From Apteryx mantelli (Eukaryota; Chordata; Aves; Apterygiformes; Apterygidae): 64,000 nucleotides of DNA. Of this stretch, positions 30,401-41,700 are shown piece after piece. Position 1 is the first letter of the stretch; every line of letters begins with the position of its first letter. The stretch lies in NCBI RefSeq assembly GCF_036417845.1, contig NC_090013.1, positions 1,121,001 through 1,185,000 on the forward strand. The letters are read 5' to 3'. Both the position numbers and the translations under genes were made by a program. The notes under the pieces are model-generated. The model was given only the letters and a program-made list of their open reading frames with translations. It was not told the origin of the DNA and did not search any database.

Positions 30401-32309
30401 TCCGCGCCGAGGTCGAGCAGCCCGGTCCTGCTCCGGCCGGAGGAATTCCCATGCTGATGCTGCCTCTGCTTTCCGAGCTCTGCTTCTCGCTCCTTCCTGC
30501 GCCGCTGCGTTCCCGGGATGCTGGATGAGCCACCCGGAGCCGTGGTGGTGGGACGGGAGACGGCGGAAAGGGAAAAGCCCGCGACGGAGGCGGCGGTTGG
30601 TCCCTGCCGATCCGGCTCGCGAGCCGAAATGGGAGGAAGGAAAGGAAGGCGCGAGCAAGGCGCCTGCACACGGAGACAGCGCTCCCGCGTTGAAGCCGGG
30701 CTCGGATCGGACGTGCTCGGAGCCCCATTTGCCGGGATAGCCGGAGACCGCTTCCTCGTGCGCACGGAGAGGGGAAAAACTCATCCCAAGCGCTGTGTCC
30801 AAACCCCGGTGCCGGGATGTGCTCCGTCCCCAGCCGGGCGGCGGGAAAAAATCCCGCGTCCCAGCCCTCGTTGGGTGGCAGCAGGGCGGGGGAAAAAAAT
30901 CCTTGGGAAGGCTCCGGCTTGCAAAAAGGCACGGAAAAGCCTTAACGAACGATTCGGGGCGACAGCGCTGCTCCCGAAACCCGCAGGTCCCTTGGGAAAA
31001 AGCCAGCAACGGATCTCTCGGAGCGAGAGCAGGGAGACCCCGAAGGCGGATTCCTCCCTTCTTCTTTTTTTTTCCCCCCCTCCCCGGCTCCGGCTCCCGG
31101 CTCCGGCTGGGCTTTGGGTGTTTCCCTTCCTGGGCTCGTCTTCCTCGTGCCCCGGGGCTCCAGGCGGGCAATCGGAGAGCGGGAACGATTCCCTCTCCGT
31201 CTGCATTGTTACCTTGGAGGTATTTATAGTCTCCCGCGCCTTCTCCTTCCTCGCCTCCTGGGTAAATTTAGCTCCTCCGGATTCTCCTCCCGTTGCCGTT
31301 CTCCTCCGGCTAGCTGATAAGCTCTGGCTTTTTAGCTCCTATTCCCTCTTTATTTATTCTTTTCTTCCCACCCGGATCGAGGGAGCGGGATGGGAACCGG
31401 CTTGTCGGCCCCACCATCCTACCGGAGCTCCTAGAAATATCCCGTTTTTTTTTCTCCACCGCTTCGTCCTTTCCGCTTACGTCTTGGCAGCATCGGGGAG
31501 GCGCGGAAAGGCTTTCGGGAAGGTGGTTTTTTTGGCGGCTGCTCCCGTCTCGCCATCCCGGATCCGGCGGGAGAGCGGATTAGGGCGATGGTCGCCTCCG
31601 GCGTGGTTGCCACCACGGTTGACGTCTCTCTTGCAACGATCCCGGTCAAACCCTTCGGAGATCCTCCAGCAGCTTTTGCCACTAAGTTGTTGCTCCGATT
31701 GGGCCGGTTGAGCTCATCCGAGTGAATATTATGGAATTTTTCCGACTTGTGTCCGCAGGGATGGTGGCGGTGGGCGGGAGGAGAAGGTTTCTTCAGCTCT
31801 GGGGCAGAGGATGGTCCCATCCGGGCAGGTTTCTGCTTCAACTCCTGGCTCCGTCCCGGCGGTCCATGCTTGCGGCCGGGATGAGCCCGCGATCCGGCTT
31901 TGAGCCTGGTGGCGCCGGAGCACTTGGAAGCTGGGAGGTTTTGGAGGGAGGGGGAGCTGAATCCTGAGCTTTCCCGGAGCGCGTCGCGGGGATTCGGGGC
32001 AAGGAAGCGGAATTAAGGGTCGGCGAGCGAGCGACTCGCTTTGCTGCCGCCCCGATCCATGCGGGAACGTAGCAGGGGATGGATAAGGGTTGCTCAGTCC
32101 GGTCCCAGCACCGGCGATCGGATCCCAGGATGGGAAACTCTTGGTTTCGAGGCACTCGAGGAGCCGCTCTCCGTACCGGTCCCACTCTCCGCTCTCCGTA
32201 CCGGTCCCTCTCGGATATGTCTCGGAGCGGACGCGTTCAGGATCTCCTCGGAAGAAATCCGCGCTCCTCTAATTTTTTTTTTTTCCCCTCTTATCTGTGT
32301 TTCTCCTAG
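27480..32309 (+). other. WIZ intron 1, CpG-dense unique sequence
   Basis: No tandem array and no CR1. CpG is frequent throughout, with many T/A and C/G homopolymers and a conspicuous excess of 'gcttttcccgg' and 'gggaaaagcc' words. One frame (28291-28599, 102 codons) has an ideal GCCGCCATGG start but no recognisable product. The intron ends at the TTTCTCCTAG acceptor (32309). Confidence 0.5.
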
Positions 32310-32722
32310 ATTTTTCCGGCAGTCCCCGGCCGCCAACCTTCCCGAGTGCCGGCGCGGTGTTTTCTTGCGAGTGACGCAGCACAATCGGCGAGGGATGGAG
32401 AAAACTGTCCCCGCTCTATCGGAGCAACAGCGGGAACGCCGGGGAGACGGAGGCCGAGCCGTGCCGACGGCTCCGGAGCCGAACAAGGAGCCTTTCGCCG
32501 CCGTCGAGTGCCCCCAAGGCGAAGAGCGCGGAGCCGCTTTTGTCCGTGATGCGAAAGCGCCTCGGGAAAGCCCGGCTCCGTCTGGGACGGCGGCGGAAGC
32601 GGGATCGGAGCCGGCGATGAGCCGAGGCGCCGAGGCGGGCGCCCCGGAGGAGGATCCGGCCGCCTTCCCGCCGCTCACCCGCCGGGAACCCGACGTGGCG
32701 CCGGAAGCCCGCGACACGGCAG
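32310..32722 (+). other. WIZ: proposed WIZ exon 2 with start codon
   Basis: Acceptor TTTCTCCTAG (32309), ATG at 32395 in context GAGGGATGG, donor GCAG|GTGGGT (32723). It encodes 109 residues of a disordered, Glu/Pro/Ala-rich N-terminus (MEKTVPALSEQQRE... EARDTA) and ends in phase 1. That is the phase needed by the 61-nt exon at 56470. I do not recognise the residues, so the assignment rests on structure; intermediate exons in the 23.7-kb intron cannot be excluded. Confidence 0.5.
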
Positions 32723-35700
32723 GTGGGTTCCCGCGTGGATGCCGAGGTCCGTCCCATCCCATTTTCCCCCCCAGTCCCGTTTGATCGGCTTCCCGGGAGC
32801 CTCTCGCTCGCCCTTTCCGCGTGCGCTTCCGGAGCTCTCGGAGCGTTGGCCTGGTGGGATCTCCGTGTGGTTTCTCCGGCTCCGTGGTCCCTGCCGAAAG
32901 GGCTGGAGAAAAAGCCGGTGTTTCCCGGCTCCTCGTGCTGCCCGGGGCACATGCGGTTTCCAGCGGCCGCGCGTTTGGTTTCTCCGCTTCCGGAGGGATT
33001 TTGCCATGAACGTGAGTGCTTGGGAGCCGCGGTGGGAAACGCGGCAGCAGGTAGTGGGGGGAAAACGGGAAAGCGGAAGGAATTGCTGGGCCGGGATCTC
33101 CGCTGCGGTGTCCCAGTGTTCAGCACCACAGACAGGGATGCAAAAATCCGACGACAGCGCGAAAATCCCACGGATCTTCCGAGGTCCCTCGCTGCACATG
33201 GGGCTACCCGCTCCCGGAGCAGCTTCCCGAAATCCCGGTGGCTTTGGCTGACGCTCCGGCCGGACGCTCGTGCCGCCTTGTTTCGTGGCGCGTCCTCCGG
33301 GCCCTCCAACGCGCGGGATTTTGGGGTCGGGATTCCGGCAGGAACGACGCCAGCAGGACTCTCTGTGCCGACGCTCCGGCTTTTGCAGGGAGACGCCGCG
33401 CGGCTCCCGCCGTCTCCCGTTTTTCCCCCCAAATTCCCATCCCAAGTATTCGTTTCCTTCCCCTTCTGCAGCAGGGAGCTCTTGCTCCGTGTGTTTGGCT
33501 CCGTGCTAGGAGCAGAGACAGGCACCAGCCCGGGAAATCTCCTCCTTCCTAAGATCCTCCTTAATATCCGCTTCCCGCCTTTCTCGGCGGAGACGTTCGT
33601 TAGCGCGACAAGCGCCATCGTGTCGACGCCGTCGACATCCTTTCCTGGAGCTTTTCCCATGGGAAAAACCCGTAACGAGCTCCGTGATGGATAGCGGGGC
33701 GGACCGGGATCTCGGCACGCTGCCGGTCTCCGAAAGCATCCGCCGGCGGAGACCTTCCGGCCTCCCTGCTTTGCTGGGTTGTTTTTCCCGCTCTGGGCAG
33801 CGTGGCGGGATCCTGGTGGGATGTCGGAGGCGGGCGAGCCGTACCCGGAGCCGCTCCGGCGGGCGCTCGGCTCGCACCGGAGCAGCCGCGCGGCACCGAC
33901 TTCCTTCCTGCCGCCGGCACCCGGTTCCTCTTCCCGTCTCACCGCGGGGCGCGTTGCCGCCCGGCACGGGCCTTCCTCCCTCGGCATCCTCGGCAGCGTG
34001 CCGGGAAGAGCCTTCCTCGGCACCACAGCTCGAGGTCCGGGCTCGGCTTCGCTCTGCCGGCGCCGCATCCCGATGCCGCCGGTTTGCCGGAGCTGCTTTG
34101 CAAGGCAAATCCCGTTTCGGTATCGCTGGCGGCCACGGGAACCTCACCGAAATCCCCTCGGCGCTTCCTTCCCCGGAGACGCGGCGCTGCTCCGACTCGG
34201 TGCTGCCCGGCGCCGGCTGCATCCAATGTCCCGCCGGTAATGTCCGTGCGGGAACTGACCTCCTTTTCCCGCTTTTCCTCCGCTCCCGGCGAGGACTTGG
34301 CCAGCGGCGAGTTTATTTGCACCCTTAATTAAGGGGAGCAGGATGAGCGGGAGCAGGATGAGCGGGAGCGGGAGCAGCTGCCGAATTTTGGGCTCCGGCC
34401 GTTTCCCGCGGCAAGTTTACCGGTGGCGGCGTTCCGGCGCAAACCTTATCCGCCGGCGCTTTGCAGGGAAGAGCCAGTCCCGCTCTTATCCGCCTCGGTG
34501 GGGAAGGGCGACGGTGCATCCCCGTCGGCTCGCGGGGTTGTTTCATCCCCAGTGTCGGGGGGAAAAAGCCTGGGAAAAGGAAGATTTAAAGGTCGGGTGC
34601 AGCGGGGGATCCCGCGGGAAGTTTAGGGATCGCAGCCTGGCGCCTCGGCAGGATGTTTTAGTGCTCCGTGGTTTTCCTCCCGGCTGCTGGAAACCGGAGA
34701 GGGGGGAATCTCATTCCAGCAGAGGAATATGCCGGCCGCGGAAGCCTCGCCGCTCCGTCGGAGGCGATTCCACCTTTGCGGGAAGCGCGGGTCTCGGGAT
34801 TCCCGTGAGCGGCGCCGCTTGGCTCCGGCGTGCCCGGGAAAAAACGGATGGCGCAGGCAGAGAAACGTAGCCTGGAGCCGTGCAAAAATCTCCCAGCGCT
34901 GGAGGCGCGCGGGAGAGGGCCCGGAGCCAGGAGCCGGCGCGAAGCCGGAGGCGGCTTTGGCAGCTGCTGCAAGGTGGTGGTTTTGTTTTGTTTTTTTTTT
35001 TTTGGGATTCGGGCAAAGTCCGTGCTCGTCGCGGAGAGGTCGGCAAGCGGCGGGCAGCCGGATCGCCGGCTCCGCGTCTCCGGCCGGCGGCTGCTTTCGG
35101 AGGGGAGGTTCCCCGCTGCGCCCGGCTTTGGGCTTTGCCGGAAAAAGGAGCTCGTTTCTGCAGGGAGCTCGCTCCCTCCGGAGCGGCGAGTCCGGCGAGA
35201 CTCCGAGCGGGACTCAGTGGCCGGTTGCTGCCGGCTCTTTTCGAGGCGACGCGCTCCGGATGCCTGGAGCCAGGAATGGCGCTGCCTTTTTTTTTTTCCC
35301 CCTCTCCGTCTCCTCTTGCCCAAGCTCCCGGCTCCGTCGGCTCATCCGCGTCGAGCTAATTCCCCGCGCCGGCGGATCGCGGGAGGAAAAGCAGCCGCAC
35401 GGCTGGAAACCCCCCTCCTGGGACTCCTGGAGGATGGTGGAGCGGGAAAGGAGCCGGAGGAGCTTTAGGAATTGCCAAGTAGTCCTTGCCTGGGTGCCAG
35501 CTCGATGGGAAGTGGCCGAAGGAGCCGGGATGAGGCTCCGGAGTGGATGCAGCCCAAAGCCCGCTGGTGGGGGCTTGTTCCCGGCGGAGCGCTCGGGCAG
35601 CTGCCTCCTTGTGCCAGGCTGAGCTTGGAGCCAGTGCAGAGCGGCAGAGGCACCTGGGAATTCCCATCCTCTGGAGACACCCACTGGATCACTCCCCGCC

Positions 35701-38700
35701 GGAGCCCTTCCCGCGTCCCCAAGCGGCTGGATGCGCTGCCTGTAAGCGAGCGGAGTGGGAATCCCCCCCTCATCCCTGGGCTTGGGGCCGGCTCGATGCC
35801 GCTTCCGATGGGAACCTTTCCCACGTCTTCCCGCAGCCTTGACTCCCTTCCCTGCTTCTCGCCAGGGCGTTCGGAGCCGCAGCCGGCTTTCGGCCGGGAT
35901 TTGCCAGGCCGCTGGGCTCGGGAAGGGGGCTCCTGAAGCAATCGGGATAGTTAGTGGGTGTAATCCAAGTTTTCCGGCCGCAAAGCGGCTGGCGCCGCTC
36001 TCGTCCTCGGCCCTTTCGTGCCCGGCTTTCCCGCGGGAACGGCGCTCGGCGCCGCCCCGGAGGTCTGAATCCCAAAGCGGTTTTATCTCCGCGCTGCATT
36101 TTTAACAGCTCCCCGCCGGCTTGCCGGAGGGCAGGGAAGTTTTATCGGCCCCGACGCGGGATGCGGAGCGGAGGAAACCCCCCCCCTTCCTTCTCCTCCT
36201 CCTCCTCCTCCCTCCGGAGGCATCGGAGCGGGTATCGGAGCGGGTATGGCCGGAGGGCAGGCGGAGCTGGCGGTGGGGGCTCGGAGCGGGCGGCCGGAGC
36301 GTTTGCCCGGAGGTGAGCGATGCCGGAGGCGGGCGCCGGGAGCGGGAGCACCCGGCCACGCGTCGTGGGGTGGCACCTTGGGGCGGCAGGGGACAGCGCC
36401 TGCTCCCGTCCCGTCCGTCCCCCTCCGTCTCCGCCACCCCGGCCGGCGCGGGATCGTGCTGCGTTTGGGAGCGCCGCAGCGGTTCGCGGTGCCGCCGGGT
36501 CCCCCGAGGTGGGGACGTCGTGCTCTGGGGGTGTCACAGCAGGTGGTGCCACCAGGTCCCCAGTGCAGGGACGTTCTGTTATGGAGGTGTCATAGCAGTG
36601 TGTGGTGCCACCAGGTTCCCGATGCAGGGACATCCTGCTCTGGGGGTGTCACCAGGTCCCCAACGTAGGGATGTTCTGTTCTGGGGGTGTCACAGCAGGT
36701 GGTGCCACCAGGTCCCCAGTGCAGGGACGTTCTGTTATAGAGGTGTCATAGCAGTGTGTGGTGCCACCACGTCCCCGATGCAGGGATGTTCTGCTCTGGG
36801 GGAGCCACCAGGTCCCCAATGCAGGGACGTTCTGTTCTGGGGGTGTCACAGCAGGTGGTGCCACCAGGTCCCCAATGCAAGGACGTTCTGTTCTGGGGGT
36901 GTCACAGCAGTGTGTGGTGTCACCAGGTCCCCGATGCAAGGTCGTCCTGCTTTGGGGGTGTCACCAGGTCCCTGATGCAGGGATGTTCTGTTGTGGGGGT
37001 GTCACAGCAGTGTGTGGTGCCACCAGGTCCCTGACGTGGGGATGTTCTGTTCTGGGGGTGCCACCAGGTCCCCAATGCAGGGATGTTCTGTTGTGGGGGT
37101 GTCACAGCAGTGTGTGGTGCCACCAGGTCCCTGATGCAGGGATGTTCTGTTCTGGGGGTGCCACCAGGTCCCCAATGCAGGGATGTCCCACTCTGGGGGT
37201 GTCACAGCAGTGTGTGGTGCCACCAGGTCCCTGATGCAGGGATGTCCCGCTCTAGGGGTGCCACCAGGTGCTCGATGTGGGGACGTCCCGCTGTGACGCA
37301 GACATCTCCTCCTCTGTGGATGTCCGCCTCAGTGCGCGGTGCCGCGAGGTCCCCGGCGTGGCTCGTCCTGCTCCGTGGTCCCCATTGCAGGGGTGTTGGC
37401 CAACGGGGACGCCGCGGTGGCAAAGCCGTGGGCTGGAAGTGTCGCCGGAGAGGGCGGTGGTGTTGCCTCCGAGGTTGCCCAACTTCGGTCGCTTGGGTTG
37501 GTCTTTGCAACCAAGAACTCGCTCAGGACACAGCCGGCCGTCGTCTACGTGGACATCGCTTGAAATTGGGGTGAAAACATCCGGAACAGTGCGTTTTGGG
37601 GACGATGTGGGAGCCAGGACCGGAAATGAGATTGGGAAGAGCTTGGAGGGAGTCGAATAAGCAGCACAAGACCGGGACAAATATTTGGGGGACGGGAAGA
37701 ACGGGGTCGGGACCTGGCACAAGGGGACGTCAAGCCACCTGGCAGAAAGTTCGATTTTGGGGCTAAATCGCCCCTTTGCAGCCTGGCGGAAGCAGCAGCT
37801 CTCGCGCTCCGGTTGAAAAAGGTCATTTTTATCCCCAAATCACTTTAGTGACCTGCACCGGGCAGCCCGGCAGGAGCTCGAAAGCGCGGGATCCGCACGG
37901 CTTTGGCATCCCGGAGTCGTGTCGTGTGCCGACAGCGGTGAAACCCCAGTGCCGCGTCGCTTATTCCCGTTTCAGATGTTTTTTGCGGCAATTTTGCTCG
38001 CTTGTTGCAGCAGGGAAGTCTCGCGCTCCGTTTAATTTTGGGGGTCGTTTCTCCCCGCGCTTGGGAAGAGCGGAAGGCAGGTTTCCTTTTAGGACGGGAG
38101 CGAGCGGATAAATGCACCGTGTCTTTTTGGGAGGCCCTGCGAAAGGCCCGGCTGAATACCAGATCCGTGTGGGATTGGGGTTTCTAGGCACGGCGGGAAG
38201 AGGAGGAAACAACCCCCCCAAAATCCTCCCGCGTGGGGGACCTGGTCCATCGAGGTCTCCAAAGGATGCTCGGGGTAGTGATGGGCACCGAGGCAGCTTG
38301 GAAAGCCGGGGGGAAAAAAAAAAGCAACTCCGGGAGAGGGGGAAAAACTTCCCGTTCGGGAAGACGAAGCAGCCGCCGTGGAGAGGAGGCAGGGGAGGCG
38401 CTCGCGGCGTCTCCGTTTAATTTATACGGGTCTGACAGCGCGGACAATACCGGAGATGGACTGCGTGCGGCAGGGGCTGCGGCTCGGCCTTTGTGCCACC
38501 TCCGTTGGCTTTTTGTTCCTCCACCTTTTTTTTTTTCCTTCTTTTTCCTCCCTGTTTTAATCCCTTCTTCCGGGTCCCCTCTCCATCCCTCTTCCCTTCC
38601 CCCCTTCTTCAACTGGCACAAATCGCCATCCCGGACTGAGAGTGATTCCTCCCTCCAAGCCCCGTCGAGGCGCTTGCTCTTCGAGTCGACGGCGTTCCTG

Positions 38701-41700
38701 GGAAAAGCCGAGCCCGCCGCTCGGAGATCCCATCCCCGGCTCCATCGTCCGCGCGCTGTTGCTTTTGGGTTTGTTTTTCATTATTTATTTTTTTTCCCCA
38801 CTTTCTTTCTGCCACTGGAATGAAGCTCAAGAGCCCACTCGAGCCCGGAGTCGAGCCCCAAAGCGGACGCTCGGAGCCGTGTTTGCCTGGGATAGGCTGG
38901 GGCGGCGTAGGGGCATCCCGCTGTTTTAGGGAGAGAGCCGGGACTGAAGGTCTCAGCCTGCCTTCGGAAAGGTCTGTGTCCTGCGCGGGCTGGTCCGTGC
39001 CCATCCGACACGGTCCCTGAGGCGTAAAATTATCCCCTTTCCTCTTCTAAAGCAATCCCGAGCCATGGCTTGGTTTTCCCTGCGGAGCGCTCCCCTCCTC
39101 GGGCAAATTCCCACCGCTGCAAAGGGAAACCCGGCGAAGTTTGGGAGAAAGCCTGCGGGCTCGGAAAAATCTTCCATCCCAGCCTCCGAGATGCCAAAGC
39201 TGAACTCGTCGGACACGGCCGGAGCTTCCCCGCGGACGAGGGAGCCGCGGGAAACGTAAGGAGCCGCAGGGATGGAGTGAGGCGCCGGGTGGCCGCGCGG
39301 GGACGGTGCCTCAAAGCGCCCGAATTTTGGACCGCTCTTCCGGGCACTGGTGAGGAATCGCCGCGGCTCGATCCGGCTGCCGATGCGCCCTGGCTTCTCA
39401 TCCGGCTCGATCCATCCCGTCCAGGGCATTGCTTTTACCCCAAAACCTGCCCGGCTCCGCTGTTCTTCCCATGCCGCAGGGAAAAGTCGGAGTATCCTCT
39501 TGGCCCGCAAGGATGGGAGCGAGGTGAGCAGGAAGGGGAGCAAAGGTGGTTTTCGTTAGGAAGAGCAAAGTCTGCTTGGCGCTTAAATTGCTCGGCTTCC
39601 TCGGAGCGGCCGGCGATAAGGAAGAAACGGTTGGAAAAAGCGGCAGCGCTTCATGCAAGTGGCATCCAGGGTGCGGTGGCAGCTCTGCCGTACGTTGGAA
39701 AGCGATAAATCATGCCGGCGCGGGAACGGGAGCCGCGGGCCGGAGCAGCGGCGCAGTGGCACCCAAGCTGGCTCCGCGGCACCCGCTGGGGGTGTCGGCT
39801 TGGATGCGGCATCGCGGCCACTCCGTTGGGTACAGAAGAGTCAAGACGGGGTTGCGTCCAGCTCAAAGATTGGATGCGAGCTGGTTTGCCGTGCAAAGAC
39901 GAGAGACTTCCCAGGTAGTCCGTGGATGCAAAACGTTGCAAAATTCCCATGAAATTCCACCTGGCAGCGCTGATCCAAACGGATCTACCACCCCCCCACC
40001 CCCCAAAAAAGGAAAAATTGCCGTTTTCAAGCAGTGTTGTGCAAGTTTGCGTGAATTGCTGAAAAGCGTCTGCACCCACAAGGGCACCCGGCTACTGGGG
40101 ACAGGGCGACTGGAGAAAGGGAGATGATGGAGAGAGACCATCGGAGAAGGTGAAGGACGCGTGACCTGCAATGCCGGTCGCTCAGAGCCTGTGATAGGCA
40201 CCTCCAATGGAGCGCAAAACTCGGAGCACCGCTCCAGAGGCATGCACCGGACGGCAGTGTGCTATCGCGGCCGTGCTTGGTGGTTGTGGTTCAACACTCG
40301 GCTCCGGGGAAGGTAGACCTTCCTGCGCACATGCCGGAGATGGAGAACTTGCATGCGGAAATTGCGCAAAATTACCGTTTTTTCGCTGCAGCTGAAGGAA
40401 CGTCCGATTCTTGCTTGCTTTGCACTTGCTGGTGTCCCCCGTCCCTGAGCAGGTCACCGATGTCTGGTTTTTGGGGTGTAGCGTGGTTTCCATTCGTTTC
40501 CAACAGCTGTGCGCGGTGCAGAGAAATGGAAAAAGGAAACTGTGTTTGAGGCTTGCACAAAGGTCTCTAACGAACTGCTGTTTCTGAAGAGCAATTACCG
40601 CTGTTGCTCAACTGTTGGTCACATCCGTGTCCCTGTCTTGGTCTAAGCTACCCTGGCCTGGAGGTAGTACAACCCATGCCCAGAGAGCTCGTTTGGAAAC
40701 CCCAGTGCCCAGGTAATGAAACCAAAGACACGGAGATATTAGTGTAGCCTTGGTTGCGTGGTTGCTTGGGGAAGGGGTGTAGGAATCTGCGGGAAATGTG
40801 TTCCTGGAGGAACTACTCCTCCAGGAACAGCTGAGCTCTTCCACCCAAAGCTACCTCTGTCGAGCCCTTGCTGCCATCTCAAGCGTTTTGCTGCTAAATC
40901 TCGGGCTCGTCAACGTGCTCGTCTCCACGAGCGGCTGTTGCACCTGAGCGGTTTTTCTGTTAAGCTGGTTTCTTGGAGGGAGGTTTGCTACACTCAGCAG
41001 AGCAACGGTTAAATGTTAAACCAGACTGAGTTGGAAGGAATCGCGGACGGGGTCGGTGCACGTTGTGATGCCGGCAAAAAGCACGGCGATTCATTGCACG
41101 CCCTCCTCTTTGGAAAAGAGCATTTGCTTGCACGTGAACATGACCGAATTCATCCAGGTCCTTGAAGTCATCTGGTAGGAAGACGTTAATGTGTTTTACA
41201 AGCCGATGGTGCAGCCGATTCACGCAACGTGACCTCGGCACGGTTATTTCTGTGGTGAAGCAGCAGCCGTGCTGGTGGCAGACCTTGCATATGAAGGCAA
41301 ACGTGGAAAGAGAGGAGACATGGGGCTGGATGGTGTTTAAGATCAGAAGGGTGCGTTGAATCACCGTGGTCCTCTACGGAGTCCACATCCTTAAACTCTC
41401 CCTTGAAAGAAGACTTGATGGCTTGAATTCTTCATCGCCGAGTATGTGTGTGCAGGTCTTAAAATGCTGCTGTTTGTCCTATGTCTTCCCCATTTGCTGT
41501 TGCTCTGGAGATCATCCAGCCAACTCTCCTTGGAGGTAGGAACTTCCAGCCGAGAGGCAGGAGGAACCAGTCGGAGCAGCTAGAAAACAAAATTAAAGGC
41601 CGAGGAGGCCAAAATACTCTCAGCCCTTGCAACGCCAGGGACTGTCCTAGGGGAGATGTGTGTTTAGGTGGAGAGATAAGGTGTCACGTTGCTGTTGTGG

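Noticed and set aside
40960-41364. 134-codon minus-strand frame with Cys/His residues
   Set aside because: No C2H2 or RING spacing, no start context, and plus-strand frames there look equally protein-like. It is probably an old unrecognised repeat.
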